In this document: in pieces, positions 27,881-36,880 of the stretch | Layout of the letters: every line of letters begins with the position of its first letter | How positions within the stretch are numbered: the stretch's first letter is position 1 | Source: JAKZVK01 sp965261065 | Lineage (GTDB): Bacteria > Acidobacteriota > Terriglobia > Bryobacterales > UBA6623 | Length of the DNA stretch: 64,000 nucleotides | Assembly: GCA_965261065.1 (NCBI GenBank) | Contig: OZ253444.1 | Span: forward strand, 3,534,001 to 3,598,000 | Direction of reading: 5' to 3' | Position numbers and translations under genes: made by a program | The notes under the pieces: model-generated | Seen by the model: the letters and a program-made list of their open reading frames with translations, nothing else | The model's database searches: none | What the model was told of the DNA's origin: nothing

Positions 27881-28672
27881 TTGAGCGAAGAACTCTTCAA
27901 TCTCCCACCCGCGGACCTACGTGTACTCGCATCGGCGGTCCGCTCCGGGAGACTAACCGTGCCGTCTTCCGGTGCCGGGGTCGAAAGATTCGTGGGGCGC
28001 GAAGGCTCCGACGAGGTGTCCAAAGCGCTGGGGGATCTCCAATCTGCCGGCTGCTCACAGGAAGGTGTCGCTCGCTGTTTAGAAATGCTGGCCGCCGGAG
28101 CCGAGACACAGCGCGGACTGGACGAGGCCGTGCAAGTCGTGACCACGGGGCCCGAGATGGCAGCCGTTGCGAACCGGGACACGATGGTTGTTGTGCAGGA
28201 GATGTTTCGGCGGGCCGAGCGGAGCGTCTTGGTCTCCGGGCATACGGTTTTCGAGGGCCGAAAGGTGTTTCGGGAGCTTGCCGCCAGAACGCTCGAACTC
28301 CCTGATCTGCAAGTCCGGATGTTCCTTGACATCCGCAGGAAGGCTGGCGACACGTCGCTTGACTCGGAGATCGTTTGGCGCTTCGTCGATCACTTTCGAC
28401 GCGCGCACTGGCCCGAGGGCTGTCCGCTGCCGCAGATCTACTACGATCCTCGGTCATTGGCTTCGGATCGGCAAAAGCAGGCAGTCTTGCACGCGAAGTG
28501 CGTTGTCGCGGACGATTCCGAGCTGTTTGTGTCCTCGGCCAACTTTACCGAGGCGGCGCAGGTGCGGAACATCGAGCTTGGGCTGCTTCTGCGGTCGTCC
28601 GCACTTGCCTCCCAGGTAGGCAACTTCTTCGACTCGCTCGTCGAATCCGGACACTGCCAGCGGGCAAATTGA
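27881..28672 (+). CDS. drmC: DrmC-like phospholipase D-family protein of DISARM
   Basis: A 263-residue single-HKD phospholipase D-family protein. The HKD motif is LHAKCVVADDSELFVSSANFTEAA with the downstream RNIELGLLL, and a degenerate first half is seen near SVLVSGHTVF. TTG at 27881 is the start, overlapping the drmB TGA by four bases, which argues for translational coupling. DrmC is the third core DISARM gene, not essential in all tested systems. It is the only one of the three here with an undamaged frame; because it is coupled to drmB its expression is doubtful. Ends with TGA. Confidence 0.85.
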   Translation: MSEELFNLPPADLRVLASAVRSGRLTVPSSGAGVERFVGREGSDEVSKALGDLQSAGCSQEGVARCLEMLAAGAETQRGLDEAVQVVTTGPEMAAVANRDTMVVVQEMFRRAERSVLVSGHTVFEGRKVFRELAARTLELPDLQVRMFLDIRRKAGDTSLDSEIVWRFVDHFRRAHWPEGCPLPQIYYDPRSLASDRQKQAVLHAKCVVADDSELFVSSANFTEAAQVRNIELGLLLRSSALASQVGNFFDSLVESGHCQRAN

Positions 28673-29087
28673 AAAGTGGCTCCTTCCGCTATCTGTTACT
28701 CCACCAGGCTAGAAGTTGCCCGGTTGGAGACGGGGCGTCATACAACCGGACGGTTGCATGCCGGCATGTCCTGCAGAGCAGTAGTTGGTCACAGGCGACT
28801 TGGTCCACACTTGTTGCTGGCACGCAGGCGGTGGCGGAGGGCCCGCGGAGATCAGCCCAGGACAGCGGTTTCCTGTCTCGCCGACGGTGACTCGCGGGCG
28901 GGGCGACCGCGTGAACCCGGCAGGCAGAACCCGTGCGCACCCTGAACCCACATTACGGGCACCGGCTTCCTCAAGAACTCGGCCCTAAGGGCGTAACTTG
29001 CTGAAACCTAGTCACTTAGCGCGAGACACAGTTTTTTGGAGGAGAGTCCGGAAAGTGGGTGATTGTGGCAGGGGCTGGTCGGAGTCC
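28673..29087. other. Intergenic region downstream of drmC
   Basis: 415 bases. On the minus strand an open frame at 28709-28951 encodes a proline/cysteine-rich tail (GPPPPPACQQQVW, NYCSAGHAGM). It is faintly reminiscent of the small Cys-rich lipoprotein at 1454-2912 but has no convincing signal peptide or start, so I do not call a gene. No terminator was recognised. Confidence 0.4.
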
Positions 29088-29857
29088 TCAAGCCGTTTGT
29101 TTGGCCGCTTCGCCATGCTCTGCTCTCTGGATAGTTTTGGCAGCCCTACGACGAGCCGTTGAGGTGCGGTAGGCCCTGCGGACTGTGGTGGCCCCAACGC
29201 CAAGCTTCGATGCAATCTGGGACCAGCTCATGTCCTCCTGATCGCGCAGCCGCACTACCTCGTCTCGGTCGAACACCATCCTCGGTCGGCCAATTCGTTT
29301 CCCCAACGCCAGTGCTCGCTCGTGCCCCGCTTTGATCGCGTCGACACGCTCCTCGTTCTCCATTTCGGCAAACCATGCTTGAATCGCCCAGAGCAGCTTG
29401 CCCATGGTAGAGCTGATCGCGCCGGTCTGAGACTTCACCGGCACCACGGTCACTTCTGCGTCCGCCAGTTCGTAGACGGTCGAGATGACCTCACGCATGT
29501 CGCGGCCGAGACGTGAGACCTTCCAGACCAGCAAGCGATCGAACTTACGGAGCGCGGCATCCCTCTTCATTCGCTCGAACATCGGACGAGATCGGGCGCC
29601 CTTGCGACCAGACTTCCCTTGCTCGACGTAGATGTACTGATCAGCGAGACGATCAGCGACGACCTGGTTGACGCGATAGACCGTTCGTGGAGGATCTGGG
29701 CCCCGGACTTCTTCCGCGACGATGCAGTAGGAGAGATCGTCAGGACCTGACCCCAGTCACGAGGCGACCCGTCCTTCTCAGCTACTGCAAGCAAGTCCTG
29801 GAACTGGTTCTCGCTAGTTTGTCGGTCACTGGAGACCCGGAAATACAAAGCATCCAC
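29088..29857 (-). pseudogene. Serine recombinase (resolvase type), frameshifted
   Basis: The first part (from 29857) encodes MDALYFRVSSDRQTSENQFQDLL, the resolvase N-terminus with the catalytic serine in RVSSDRQ. About 36 codons later the frame changes near 29745; the other frame then reads LSYCIVAEEVRGPDPP and YIYVEQGKSGRKGARSRPMFERM, followed by the rest of the catalytic domain (VWKVSRLGRDMREV) and a C-terminal HTH (SWSQIASKLGVGATTVRRAY). A single-base indel explains the break. Resolvases of this type belong to transposons or integrative islands, and its position next to tRNA-Phe and the defence genes suggests the edge of a mobile region. Confidence 0.85.
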
Positions 29858-30026
29858 ATTGCACCTCGCAGTTGATGCGAGGCGGTGGTGCCATCAAGGT
29901 TCTGGTCTGGAGGGAAACGATCGGTCCCACGCTTTGGTGGGGCAAACTCCGACGAGCCTTCGATAGGTTTTTGGAACCAAATGGAACCAATCGAGGGAAG
30001 GTGCTGGCTGTAAGTTGTTGAAAAGA

Positions 30027-30102
30027 TGGTGGCCAGGGACGGAATTGAACCGCCGACGCCGGCCTTTTCAGGGCCGCGCTCTACCGACTGAGCTACCTGG
30101 CC
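30027..30102 (-). tRNA. tRNA-Phe (GAA)
   Basis: 76 bases including an encoded CCA end. Read on the minus strand it has the 7-base acceptor stem GGCCAGG/CCTGGCC, D-loop with AGCTCAGTCGGTAGAGC, anticodon loop CTGAAAA giving anticodon GAA, and the T arm GGTTCAATTCC. All stems pair. The gene lies 169 bases from the broken recombinase. Confidence 0.96.
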
Positions 30103-30357
30103 ATCTTGTTCGATTCTAGGGAGCGGCTCGATGTAGTGTCAACGAAGCCTCGTTCCCGCTACTCTAGTCATAGCAGATCCCATCCTAAGTTCGTCATGCC
30201 TCACGCTGATCCCGGAACGAACCCACCCCCGTTGGGGCCGCGCGCGGAGCCGAACCGCCGCGGTCGGCCACTGAGTTTGATCGGCTGCAACGTTCGATCC
30301 GGTCGCGCGGGGTAACCTTGGAGTCGACGGCGCGCTTTTTTCACGGAGACAATCGGC

Positions 30358-31908
30358 TTGGTTGACGTCGCAGCCACACTCGAGCAACACGAACTCCTGC
30401 TGACCGGGGGCAACGGCTTCTTGGGTAAGATCTTGCTGGCCCTGCTGCTCGACCGCTATCCGGGGCTGAAGCACTTGCACGTGCTCGTGCGGCCTCGTGG
30501 CGACCGCACCGCCGAAGAGCGCTTTGCCCAAGAAGTGCTGGCCTCGCCGCCGCTCGAAGCCATCGTCGAAAAGCGCGGCCAAGACTTCATCCGCCAAAAG
30601 GTCACCGTATGGCCGGGCGATGCGGCGCGACCCGATTGCGGGGTCGACTCCGACGGCTGGGCCGGCGACGTCGGCCTCATACTCAACTGCGCGGGGCTGG
30701 TGGAGTTCTTCCCGCCGCTTGATCAGTCGCTGCAAGCCAACGTGGATTCGGTCGAACACCTGTGCGCCTTGGCCGAACGGGTCGGCGCGAAGCTCTTGCA
30801 CGTCTCGACCTGCTACGTGGCCGGCGAGTGCGATGGCTTGGTCGAGGAGACCGAGCCGATCGACGGCTTCTACCCTCACCGCGCCGGCGTCGAGGACGTG
30901 AGCTTTGACGCCGCTGTCGAGTTGGAGGAGTGCCGCCGGCGGATCGGGCAGATTCGCCAGGCCTACACCGCCCGGGGCCGCGACTCGGACGGCAAGTCCG
31001 CGCGTGAGTTGACGGACCGGCTGATTGAAATGGGCCGCCGCCGCGCCGCGCGATGGGGCTGGGTCAACACCTACACCTACACCAAGAGCCTCGGCGAGCA
31101 GGTGCTCGCTAGCCGGGACGGTCTCGATTTCACGATTGTCCGCCCGGCGATCGTCGAGAGCTCGTTGCGTTTCCCGTTCCCGGGTTGGATTGAGGGCGGC
31201 CGGACCTCGGCCCCGTTGCTGCTGATGGCTCTCGGCGGGATGACGGACTGGCCGGCGCGCGGCGACATCCCGCTGGAAGTCGTCCCGGTCGATCAGGTAG
31301 CGTCGGCGATCGTCATCGCTGGCGCGTTGCTGCTGAACGGCCGGCACGAAAGCGTCTATCAGCTCGGCTCGGCGGACGTGAATCCCTTTGAGTTGGAACC
31401 CCTGATCGAGTTGCTATGCCGGGAGACGCGCAAGTCGGGCCCGAACGGCAGCCGCCCGGTGAAGGTCCCGTTTTGGTTGCAGCGCCGATCCAAGCCACGG
31501 TTGCTTTCCGAGCAAGAGGCACGCATCGGCCGCGAGCGATTGCGCCGGCGGTTGGACAAGGCGCAAGCCATGGCCGCCGCGTTGCGAGGGTTTGCCGAGC
31601 AGGCAAAGTTCCCCGGCCGGGCGGCGCTGGGCAAGTGGGCGGCGTCGCTGCGCACGTTCGGCTTGCAAATCAATTTTCGCGAACAGACGCTCGAACAATA
31701 CCTTCCCTTCATCCAGCGAAATCGCTACATCTTCGAGGCGCACAATATCCGTGCGGCCTATGAGCAAATCACCCAAGCCGACCGGCGGCGGCTGCCGTGG
31801 GACCCGGAGAGAATCGACTGGACCGACTACTGGACCCGCAATCAAATAGAGGGCATCCGCAAGTGGATTCAACCCGAGGCCGTGCGCGACTGGTCGTTCA
31901 AGATCTGA
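30358..31908 (+). CDS. Fatty acyl-CoA reductase-like extended SDR
   Basis: A 516-residue protein with an N-terminal NAD(P)-binding site LTGGNGFLGKILLALL (15-30), the STCYVAG and YTYTKSLGE segments carrying Ser and YxxxK catalytic residues, and the C-terminal male-sterility-type region. This organisation is that of fatty acyl-CoA reductases that reduce long-chain acyl-CoA to alcohols or aldehydes; wax or ether-lipid precursors are possible products (inference). The start is TTG at 30358, behind GGAG. It is free-standing, ends with TGA, and is followed by a palindromic repeat and a long hairpin. Confidence 0.83.
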   Translation: MVDVAATLEQHELLLTGGNGFLGKILLALLLDRYPGLKHLHVLVRPRGDRTAEERFAQEVLASPPLEAIVEKRGQDFIRQKVTVWPGDAARPDCGVDSDGWAGDVGLILNCAGLVEFFPPLDQSLQANVDSVEHLCALAERVGAKLLHVSTCYVAGECDGLVEETEPIDGFYPHRAGVEDVSFDAAVELEECRRRIGQIRQAYTARGRDSDGKSARELTDRLIEMGRRRAARWGWVNTYTYTKSLGEQVLASRDGLDFTIVRPAIVESSLRFPFPGWIEGGRTSAPLLLMALGGMTDWPARGDIPLEVVPVDQVASAIVIAGALLLNGRHESVYQLGSADVNPFELEPLIELLCRETRKSGPNGSRPVKVPFWLQRRSKPRLLSEQEARIGRERLRRRLDKAQAMAAALRGFAEQAKFPGRAALGKWAASLRTFGLQINFREQTLEQYLPFIQRNRYIFEAHNIRAAYEQITQADRRRLPWDPERIDWTDYWTRNQIEGIRKWIQPEAVRDWSFKI

Positions 31909-31922
31909 TTGCCGCGAGCGCG

Positions 31923-31965
31923 AAAACCGAGCCGTGACCGTCAGGGAGCGGTCCGGCACGAACCC
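31923..31965 (+). repeat. Dispersed palindromic repeat, family 1, copy 2
   Basis: Full copy: AAACCGAGCCGTGACCGTC followed by AGGGAGCGGTCCGGCACG. Lies 15 bases after the acyl-CoA reductase stop codon. Confidence 0.75.
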
Positions 31966-32004
31966 TGACGCCACTCGAGGCCGCTAGCAGCGGGCGGCGG
32001 GGTT

Positions 32005-32083
32005 GTTTCTCGCAAAGACGCAAAGGCGCAAAAGACACCGTGTCTCTTGCGTTCTTGGCGATCTTAGCGTCTTTGCGAGAAAC
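32005..32083. terminator. Long inverted repeat, likely bidirectional terminator
   Basis: GTTTCTCGCAAAGACGC on the left is mirrored by GCGTCTTTGCGAGAAAC on the right, with further imperfect pairing inside and A/T tails on both sides (AAAAAAC to the right). It sits between convergent genes (31908 and 32145), the expected place for a shared terminator. The motif is also of the kind seen as a dispersed repeat in many environmental genomes. Confidence 0.7.
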
Positions 32084-32144
32084 AAAAAACCCGACCTCAG
32101 TAAGCAACTCGCTCACCTACGGCCACGTGTACGGGTCCACGGCC

Positions 32145-34736
32145 TCATCGCATCGGGAACGTTAGCGTTTCGTTGAGAACAACCAGCCCATTGGGACTCA
32201 GCCCTTCCGCGATGGGTCGCGCGGCTCCCTTGCGGCTCACGATGGCCCAGGAATAGCGGAATGACAGGCGTTCGATCAGCCCCGACGCGAGGTTCTCGCG
32301 CAGCACGCGGCGCGTGTGCCCGGTGATCTTTACCGATCCCTCGTCGGCAATCGCTGCCAGGACAACCACTCCTTCCGGCAGGGTCGTCAAGTAGGTCTCC
32401 ATTGCCACGACATCCTCGTCGTTGGCCCACGTATCGAAGGCGCGGACCGGCCCCAAAACGCCGGATTCGGGATCGATCGTGAGGAAGTTGAACCCCCGTC
32501 CGACACCGCCACCGTGAACCCGGTAAAGCAACTTACCCGCCATCTCGAAGCTGGCCACCGGCGCGGTGCTCAAGAAGCCGCCGGAGACGACGCGAAAGTC
32601 GATGGCGCCTTGGCTCGGCAAGACGCGCACTGCGACCTCGCGGGCCACCGTCTCTGGAATCACCGAGCGTCCGATGAGCGAAACCGTGTGCTCGCCTGCC
32701 GCCGCACCCGCCAAGGCTTCGAAAGACAGCGACAGCGTCTGCCCGGGCACACCTGCCGGAATACGCGCCTCGACTCCCGGTGGTACGCCGCCGAACTCGA
32801 AGCGAATCAGATCACAGAAGCCGTTGACGCCGTTCAACAAGACAGACACGGTTTGTGGCGGCCCTCCGGGCTGCACGACCACCGGCCCTGGCTCGCCGAG
32901 GGACAGTAGGAAGCCAGGCCTGTCTTGCACGCCGGTGATGCGCAGCCGATGGCCGTTGCCGGCAATGCCATTTTGCAGAAGGCTCAGCTCAGCGATCACC
33001 GCCGCGGTGTCGCCGGCGATGTGGGTGTTTGTCTGGTAGATGCCTGCCATGCCCGGCAACATGCCCGAAAAGAACACGGGCAGCTCGACGCCGTCGAGGA
33101 AGGCCTGCGGCGTCTCGGCGGTGAGGTTCACTTGAGCCGGTGCCTCGCCGTCCGCAAGCGGGGTCTCGCCCGGCCCGAGTCCCGTGCCGTAGATCTCGAG
33201 GTAGCTGCCCGGCGGCACGCCGTTGGCCACGTCGACCGGGCACGGACGCCCAGGCCGGAACACGCCGACCTCGAAGATGCCGGGTGACGCCTGGGCCACC
33301 TCGACTTCGACCGGAGTACTCGGCATGCCGGCTCGATAAACCGTCGCTTCAGCGGCCCCCAATGGCACGTCCCACGGTATTTGTCCGCGCACCTCTTGGG
33401 GGTTGCTGAAGAGCAGCGGCATCGCCGAACCCTCGACGCAAGCGCTCACCGGTCCCAAGTGAAACGGCAGGTCGCCGCCTGCAACCGAGCGCCCGGCCGA
33501 GGCCAATCCGTCGCCGGCAAGCAAAGCCAAGGCTCCGGGAGAAAGCTGCTGCAGTCCGCCGGCCATGTTGACCACGCCATCGGGGTCGAGTTGCGCGACG
33601 CGTGTCTCAGAAAACTCGGGCGATGGACTGCCGGCCCACACCCCGGCCAACTCGAAGTAGGCGTCGCGCGGACGAAGGCGATCGAGGCCCGGCTGGTGTC
33701 CCGCGGAGATTCGCATGAGCCCGTGCCAGGCTTCGTTGCGAAAGCCGTCGGGGAACGAGGGGTCTTCGCGGCCGGCCGACGTTTGAGTCTCAGGATCGCC
33801 GCCGCGCCACCATTCGTCGACGTACGCCGCGTACACGCCGCCGAGAATGGGCCCGGACTCTTGCTGAACCAGGTCTTCGATGGCCCGCGCCTGCTGTTCC
33901 GCAACCTCCGCCTGCGGTTGCGCATCGAGGGCCCCTGCGAGGTGATCGTAGGCGTCGACGCCGAACGACGAGACGAGCAGCGGCTTCCCGGTGACCATCG
34001 ATACAGCGGCCAGCGCGGCTTCGGCCGGCTCGGCGCCGGGCAGGTTGAGCGACCAAAAGGCCAGGCCGAGTTGGCCGAGGTCGTCCGTATGAAGGTCGCG
34101 CGAGCCGATCTGGTCGAGTTGTGAGACGGTGGTGGTCAGCAACGCAGTCCGCGCCTCCGCGTCACGGAGCACGCCGGCGGCTTCCGCGAGCAAGGCGTAG
34201 AAGTCAGCGGGCGAGCCGGCGAACTTCGATCGGTAGTCGTCGCCCACGTCTTCCCCGAAGACGAACGCGATCACCCGCGGCTCGTCCCGCCACGACGTGA
34301 CGTAGTCCCGGAACTCGGCGAGGATCTCGTCCCGCAACGCGCGCCCGTCGGCATCGGCGGCTGAGAGGGAACGCGTGGTGTCGTAGAAGCGGTCGAGTGG
34401 AAAGCCGGCCAGCCAGTAGAGGTTAGTGCTGCCGAGCACGAAGCGAAAGGAGCGCTCGTCGGGCGGCATCAGTGCCAGGGTGCGAATCGTGTTCGCCCCC
34501 ATGGCGGCGATGAGCGGAAGGTCTCGCGGGTAGAAGCAGCCGGCGCCGGCGTTGTGGTCCGACCAGCCTTCGCCGATCGGCACGTTGCTATAGACGACAC
34601 CACGAACGACGAAGGGAACGTCGTTCAGCAAAAGCTGGGAGTCGCGGATTTCAAAGCCGGCTGATAGCGCAGCCGTTGACAGCAGGGCGAGGAGAACCAG
34701 TGCGGCAGAGATTCTCCCCGAGCGGGGTGCGGCCAT
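32145..34736 (-). CDS. Large secreted protein: glycosidase-like barrel, TIGR03437-like domain, ILEI/FAM3-like domain
   Basis: An 863-residue exported protein (signal MAAPRSGRISAALVLLALLSTAALSA). Residues about 25-350 resemble a glycoside-hydrolase TIM barrel (FVVRGVVYSNVPIG, MGANTIRTLALMPP, RVIAFVFGEDVGDDY). The middle (about 440-570) fits the Solibacter-type TIGR03437 domain, with VRGQIPWDVPLG, SPGIFEVG and YLEIYGTGLGPGETPL. The C-terminal 150 residues resemble the ILEI/PANDER fold: GRGFNFLTIDPESG, DTWANDEDVVAMETYLTTLPEGVVVLAA, and RYSWAIVSRKGA. It may be a carbohydrate-active or surface protein. The domain names are by motif recognition, not search. Stands alone, ends with TGA. Confidence 0.72.
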   Translation of the reverse strand: MAAPRSGRISAALVLLALLSTAALSAGFEIRDSQLLLNDVPFVVRGVVYSNVPIGEGWSDHNAGAGCFYPRDLPLIAAMGANTIRTLALMPPDERSFRFVLGSTNLYWLAGFPLDRFYDTTRSLSAADADGRALRDEILAEFRDYVTSWRDEPRVIAFVFGEDVGDDYRSKFAGSPADFYALLAEAAGVLRDAEARTALLTTTVSQLDQIGSRDLHTDDLGQLGLAFWSLNLPGAEPAEAALAAVSMVTGKPLLVSSFGVDAYDHLAGALDAQPQAEVAEQQARAIEDLVQQESGPILGGVYAAYVDEWWRGGDPETQTSAGREDPSFPDGFRNEAWHGLMRISAGHQPGLDRLRPRDAYFELAGVWAGSPSPEFSETRVAQLDPDGVVNMAGGLQQLSPGALALLAGDGLASAGRSVAGGDLPFHLGPVSACVEGSAMPLLFSNPQEVRGQIPWDVPLGAAEATVYRAGMPSTPVEVEVAQASPGIFEVGVFRPGRPCPVDVANGVPPGSYLEIYGTGLGPGETPLADGEAPAQVNLTAETPQAFLDGVELPVFFSGMLPGMAGIYQTNTHIAGDTAAVIAELSLLQNGIAGNGHRLRITGVQDRPGFLLSLGEPGPVVVQPGGPPQTVSVLLNGVNGFCDLIRFEFGGVPPGVEARIPAGVPGQTLSLSFEALAGAAAGEHTVSLIGRSVIPETVAREVAVRVLPSQGAIDFRVVSGGFLSTAPVASFEMAGKLLYRVHGGGVGRGFNFLTIDPESGVLGPVRAFDTWANDEDVVAMETYLTTLPEGVVVLAAIADEGSVKITGHTRRVLRENLASGLIERLSFRYSWAIVSRKGAARPIAEGLSPNGLVVLNETLTFPMR

Positions 34737-34842
34737 TCGGGTTGAGAGGGGTTAACTACAAATGTATATAAATGCGCGTTGATTTGCAAGGAACAGATGT
34801 AGCCAGGAATGGATGTAGACAGCAACGCCAGGGCCATCGGCG

Positions 34843-35046
34843 CTAAGCGTCCACCCGCGGCATGATGAACCAGAGAACAAGGTAGGCCAGTGTGCCCGGG
34901 AAACCCACCGAGACGATGGAGACCACGACGTACAGGAAGCGGACCAGCGTCGGGTTCCAGCCCAGCCACTCGGCGAGGCCGCCGCAGACCCCGGCGATCC
35001 AGCGGTGCCGCCGGGAACGGCGCAAGGGGTTTCGGGGTTCAGGCAT
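34843..35046 (-). CDS. PspC-domain membrane protein
   Basis: 67 residues. The PspC signature IAGVCGGLAEWLGWNPTLVR is followed by two hydrophobic stretches (FLYVVVSIVSVGFPGTLAYLVLWFIM). PspC proteins are small inner-membrane proteins linked in enterobacteria to the envelope-stress phage-shock response; stand-alone copies like this are widespread. I start at the ATG at 35046 (MPEPRNPLRR). No pspA homologue is in the window. Ends with TAG. Confidence 0.88.
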   Translation of the reverse strand: MPEPRNPLRRSRRHRWIAGVCGGLAEWLGWNPTLVRFLYVVVSIVSVGFPGTLAYLVLWFIMPRVDA

Positions 35047-35224
35047 GATCCGCCTCCAGCGGCCTGGGCGCGTCTCTTGACATCCATGAAAGCATACGCC
35101 GCCCGGCATGCGATGTTCCCGGCCCGCCGTGCTTTTGAATCCCTACGCGGGCTTGAGGACCGCTTAACGCCTCGGCCCGACGTGACACCGCCGGGCATCG
35201 AGCGCTTTTCAAGCGCACCGAATC

Positions 35225-36880
35225 CTACATCGGTTCGGCAGGTTCTGGAATGTAGGGCAGCTCGATCGTTACTTCGTCTTCGGCCGACAAGCTCAGGCGC
35301 TTGCCGGAAGCCCCGAGAGCACGACGGACTTCGGGGTCCCAGAGATCGAACGTCTCGGGGAAGGGGACTACATAGAAAGTGTAGGTGCCGGGCGGCATCC
35401 CGGGCAGTGTGAAATTCGCGTCGGCGCCGAGGCGCAGGCGGCCACGGTATTGATAGCCGTCTGTCTTCTCGGAAATCACCATGACCCATGCCGTTGAAAG
35501 CTCCTCAGCCTCAACACCCTCCGGCGGCTTGACAGTACCGTTTACAACGGCGCCGTCGAACGCGACTTCGAGCTGGAGGCCGGAAACCGACGTGTCGGCC
35601 GGTACCGTGATTTCAGGTTTGTCGAGCCGCCGGCCCGCCAGCGTGACGGCCCGCAAGTAGCCTCCCGTGGGCAGGTTCTGAAGACTAATACGATACAGGC
35701 CCGGCAGCAGGTCGTCGATCTCGAACAAGCCGCTGGTGTGCGGGGCGGGAATGGACGCTCTGCGGCTCCACTGGTTCGCGATCATACCGTTGAGAACTAC
35801 CCGAAGCGGCCTGGGCCGTTCGCTGGGGGGCGAGGCTTGGTCCTCGGGCGGGTCCTGAAAGACGACCTCGCCGCTTGCCGTCAATCCGTCCGTTGTAACC
35901 AGGACGACATCGTCGGTGGCAGAATCGATCACCTGTACCGCTTGACGGGCGTAGCGCCGCTCGCCGCGCACGTGGGCGATGATGTAGTAGGAACCGGGTG
36001 CGAGTCCGCGGAAGGAAAACAATCCTTCCGGACCGGCGATGATGTTGCCGCGGCTGTGCCTGTCGTTCCCGTCAACGCGCAGAAAACAGGGGCAGGGCTT
36101 GCCGGTCTTGCCGTCGAGCACAACCCCGCTCAAGCTGGTTTTCGGGGCCACGCCTAGCTCGAAATCCACCGCGCTGATTTCGGTGCCCCAGTTCACCCGG
36201 ATGAGGGCCGCCTCGTCGGCTTCGGGTACGCCGGGGTAGAACTCGCGAGCGCTCTCGTAGTAGAGGATGCCGGGCGGGGCGGTTTCGCGGGGCGGCCACG
36301 CGCGGAGAGCGTACTTGCCTGGGGCTAGTCCGTAGATGCGGTATTCGCCGAGGTCGTTCGACGTTGCCGATCCGGCGCCGCTCCAGCGGTTGCGGTCGGG
36401 GTCGTAAGACCGGCGGTACGCCCTGACTTGCGCACCGCGCAGCGGATCGCCGTAAGCGTCGATAACGCGTCCGGTGATGACGGCGGACGGGCGCAACTCG
36501 ATTCGTACATTTTCGCGCGACTCGCCCTCGGACAGGCGGAGCGTCGCGGATGTATGGAACATGCCGCGCCGTTCGTAACCGGTCTTGTCGACCGCAAGGG
36601 AGTATCGACCCGCCGCGAAGCCCGCGAAGTGGAACCTGCCGTCGGCTGCGGTTGTGGCGCGTCGGGGGCGCGGGCGTTGGCCTCGCCCTCCGCCTCGCGA
36701 CGAGTTGCCGCCGAGCATGACAGCCGCGCTTGCCAGGGGGTCGCCGGTTTTCGACGATACGACGATTCCGCCGATTTCACCGCTCGGCTCTTCCAACGTG
36801 ACGGCCTCCGCGGTTTGGGCGTTGGCGATGCCGGCCACGGCCGGCAGGAGGGTTATGAGAATCAGGACCGTTTGTTTCAT
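35225..36880 (-). CDS. Secreted carboxypeptidase-regulatory-like repeat protein B
   Basis: 551 residues with a signal peptide (MKQTVLILITLLPAVAGIANA). It contains several Ig-like carboxypeptidase regulatory domains, seen as GEIGGIVVSSKTGDPLASAAV, ITGRVIDAYGDPLRGAQV and SLSGVVLDGKTGKPCPCF, each followed by DGRFHFAGFAAGRYSL-like turns. Such proteins in Acidobacteriota are typically cell-surface or secreted, of unknown role. The start ATG overlaps the TGA of the upstream paralogue by four bases (ATGA), so the two are translationally coupled. Ends with TAG. Confidence 0.85.
   Translation of the reverse strand: MKQTVLILITLLPAVAGIANAQTAEAVTLEEPSGEIGGIVVSSKTGDPLASAAVMLGGNSSRGGGRGQRPRPRRATTAADGRFHFAGFAAGRYSLAVDKTGYERRGMFHTSATLRLSEGESRENVRIELRPSAVITGRVIDAYGDPLRGAQVRAYRRSYDPDRNRWSGAGSATSNDLGEYRIYGLAPGKYALRAWPPRETAPPGILYYESAREFYPGVPEADEAALIRVNWGTEISAVDFELGVAPKTSLSGVVLDGKTGKPCPCFLRVDGNDRHSRGNIIAGPEGLFSFRGLAPGSYYIIAHVRGERRYARQAVQVIDSATDDVVLVTTDGLTASGEVVFQDPPEDQASPPSERPRPLRVVLNGMIANQWSRRASIPAPHTSGLFEIDDLLPGLYRISLQNLPTGGYLRAVTLAGRRLDKPEITVPADTSVSGLQLEVAFDGAVVNGTVKPPEGVEAEELSTAWVMVISEKTDGYQYRGRLRLGADANFTLPGMPPGTYTFYVVPFPETFDLWDPEVRRALGASGKRLSLSAEDEVTIELPYIPEPAEPM

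Larger units (their letters stand above)
23723..27884 (+). pseudogene. drmB: DrmB-like DISARM DUF1998 protein, split by two IS elements
   Basis: The ATG at 23723 lies one base after the drmA TAG, behind GGAGG. The first part (to 24706, 328 codons) includes RQSQILTTFGPGSM, a characteristic opening of DUF1998 proteins, and CHGGHIGDIDW plus CECG metal-site-like cysteines. The second part (27039-27884) continues VAAREEIGEDRPEGVFYARSLP and has LHSVSHLLL and the terminal Cys cluster HGTACHGCVLVAETSC. Removing both elements and their extra TA pairs restores ETL-VAAREEIG in frame for 609 residues, the expected DrmB length. The gene ends TGA overlapping the drmC start by four bases. Confidence 0.87.

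Noticed and set aside
26925..27884. Open frame starting inside IS630 copy B and ending with the drmB C-terminus
   Set aside because: The first 37 codons are IS sequence; the native upstream part is at 23723-24706.
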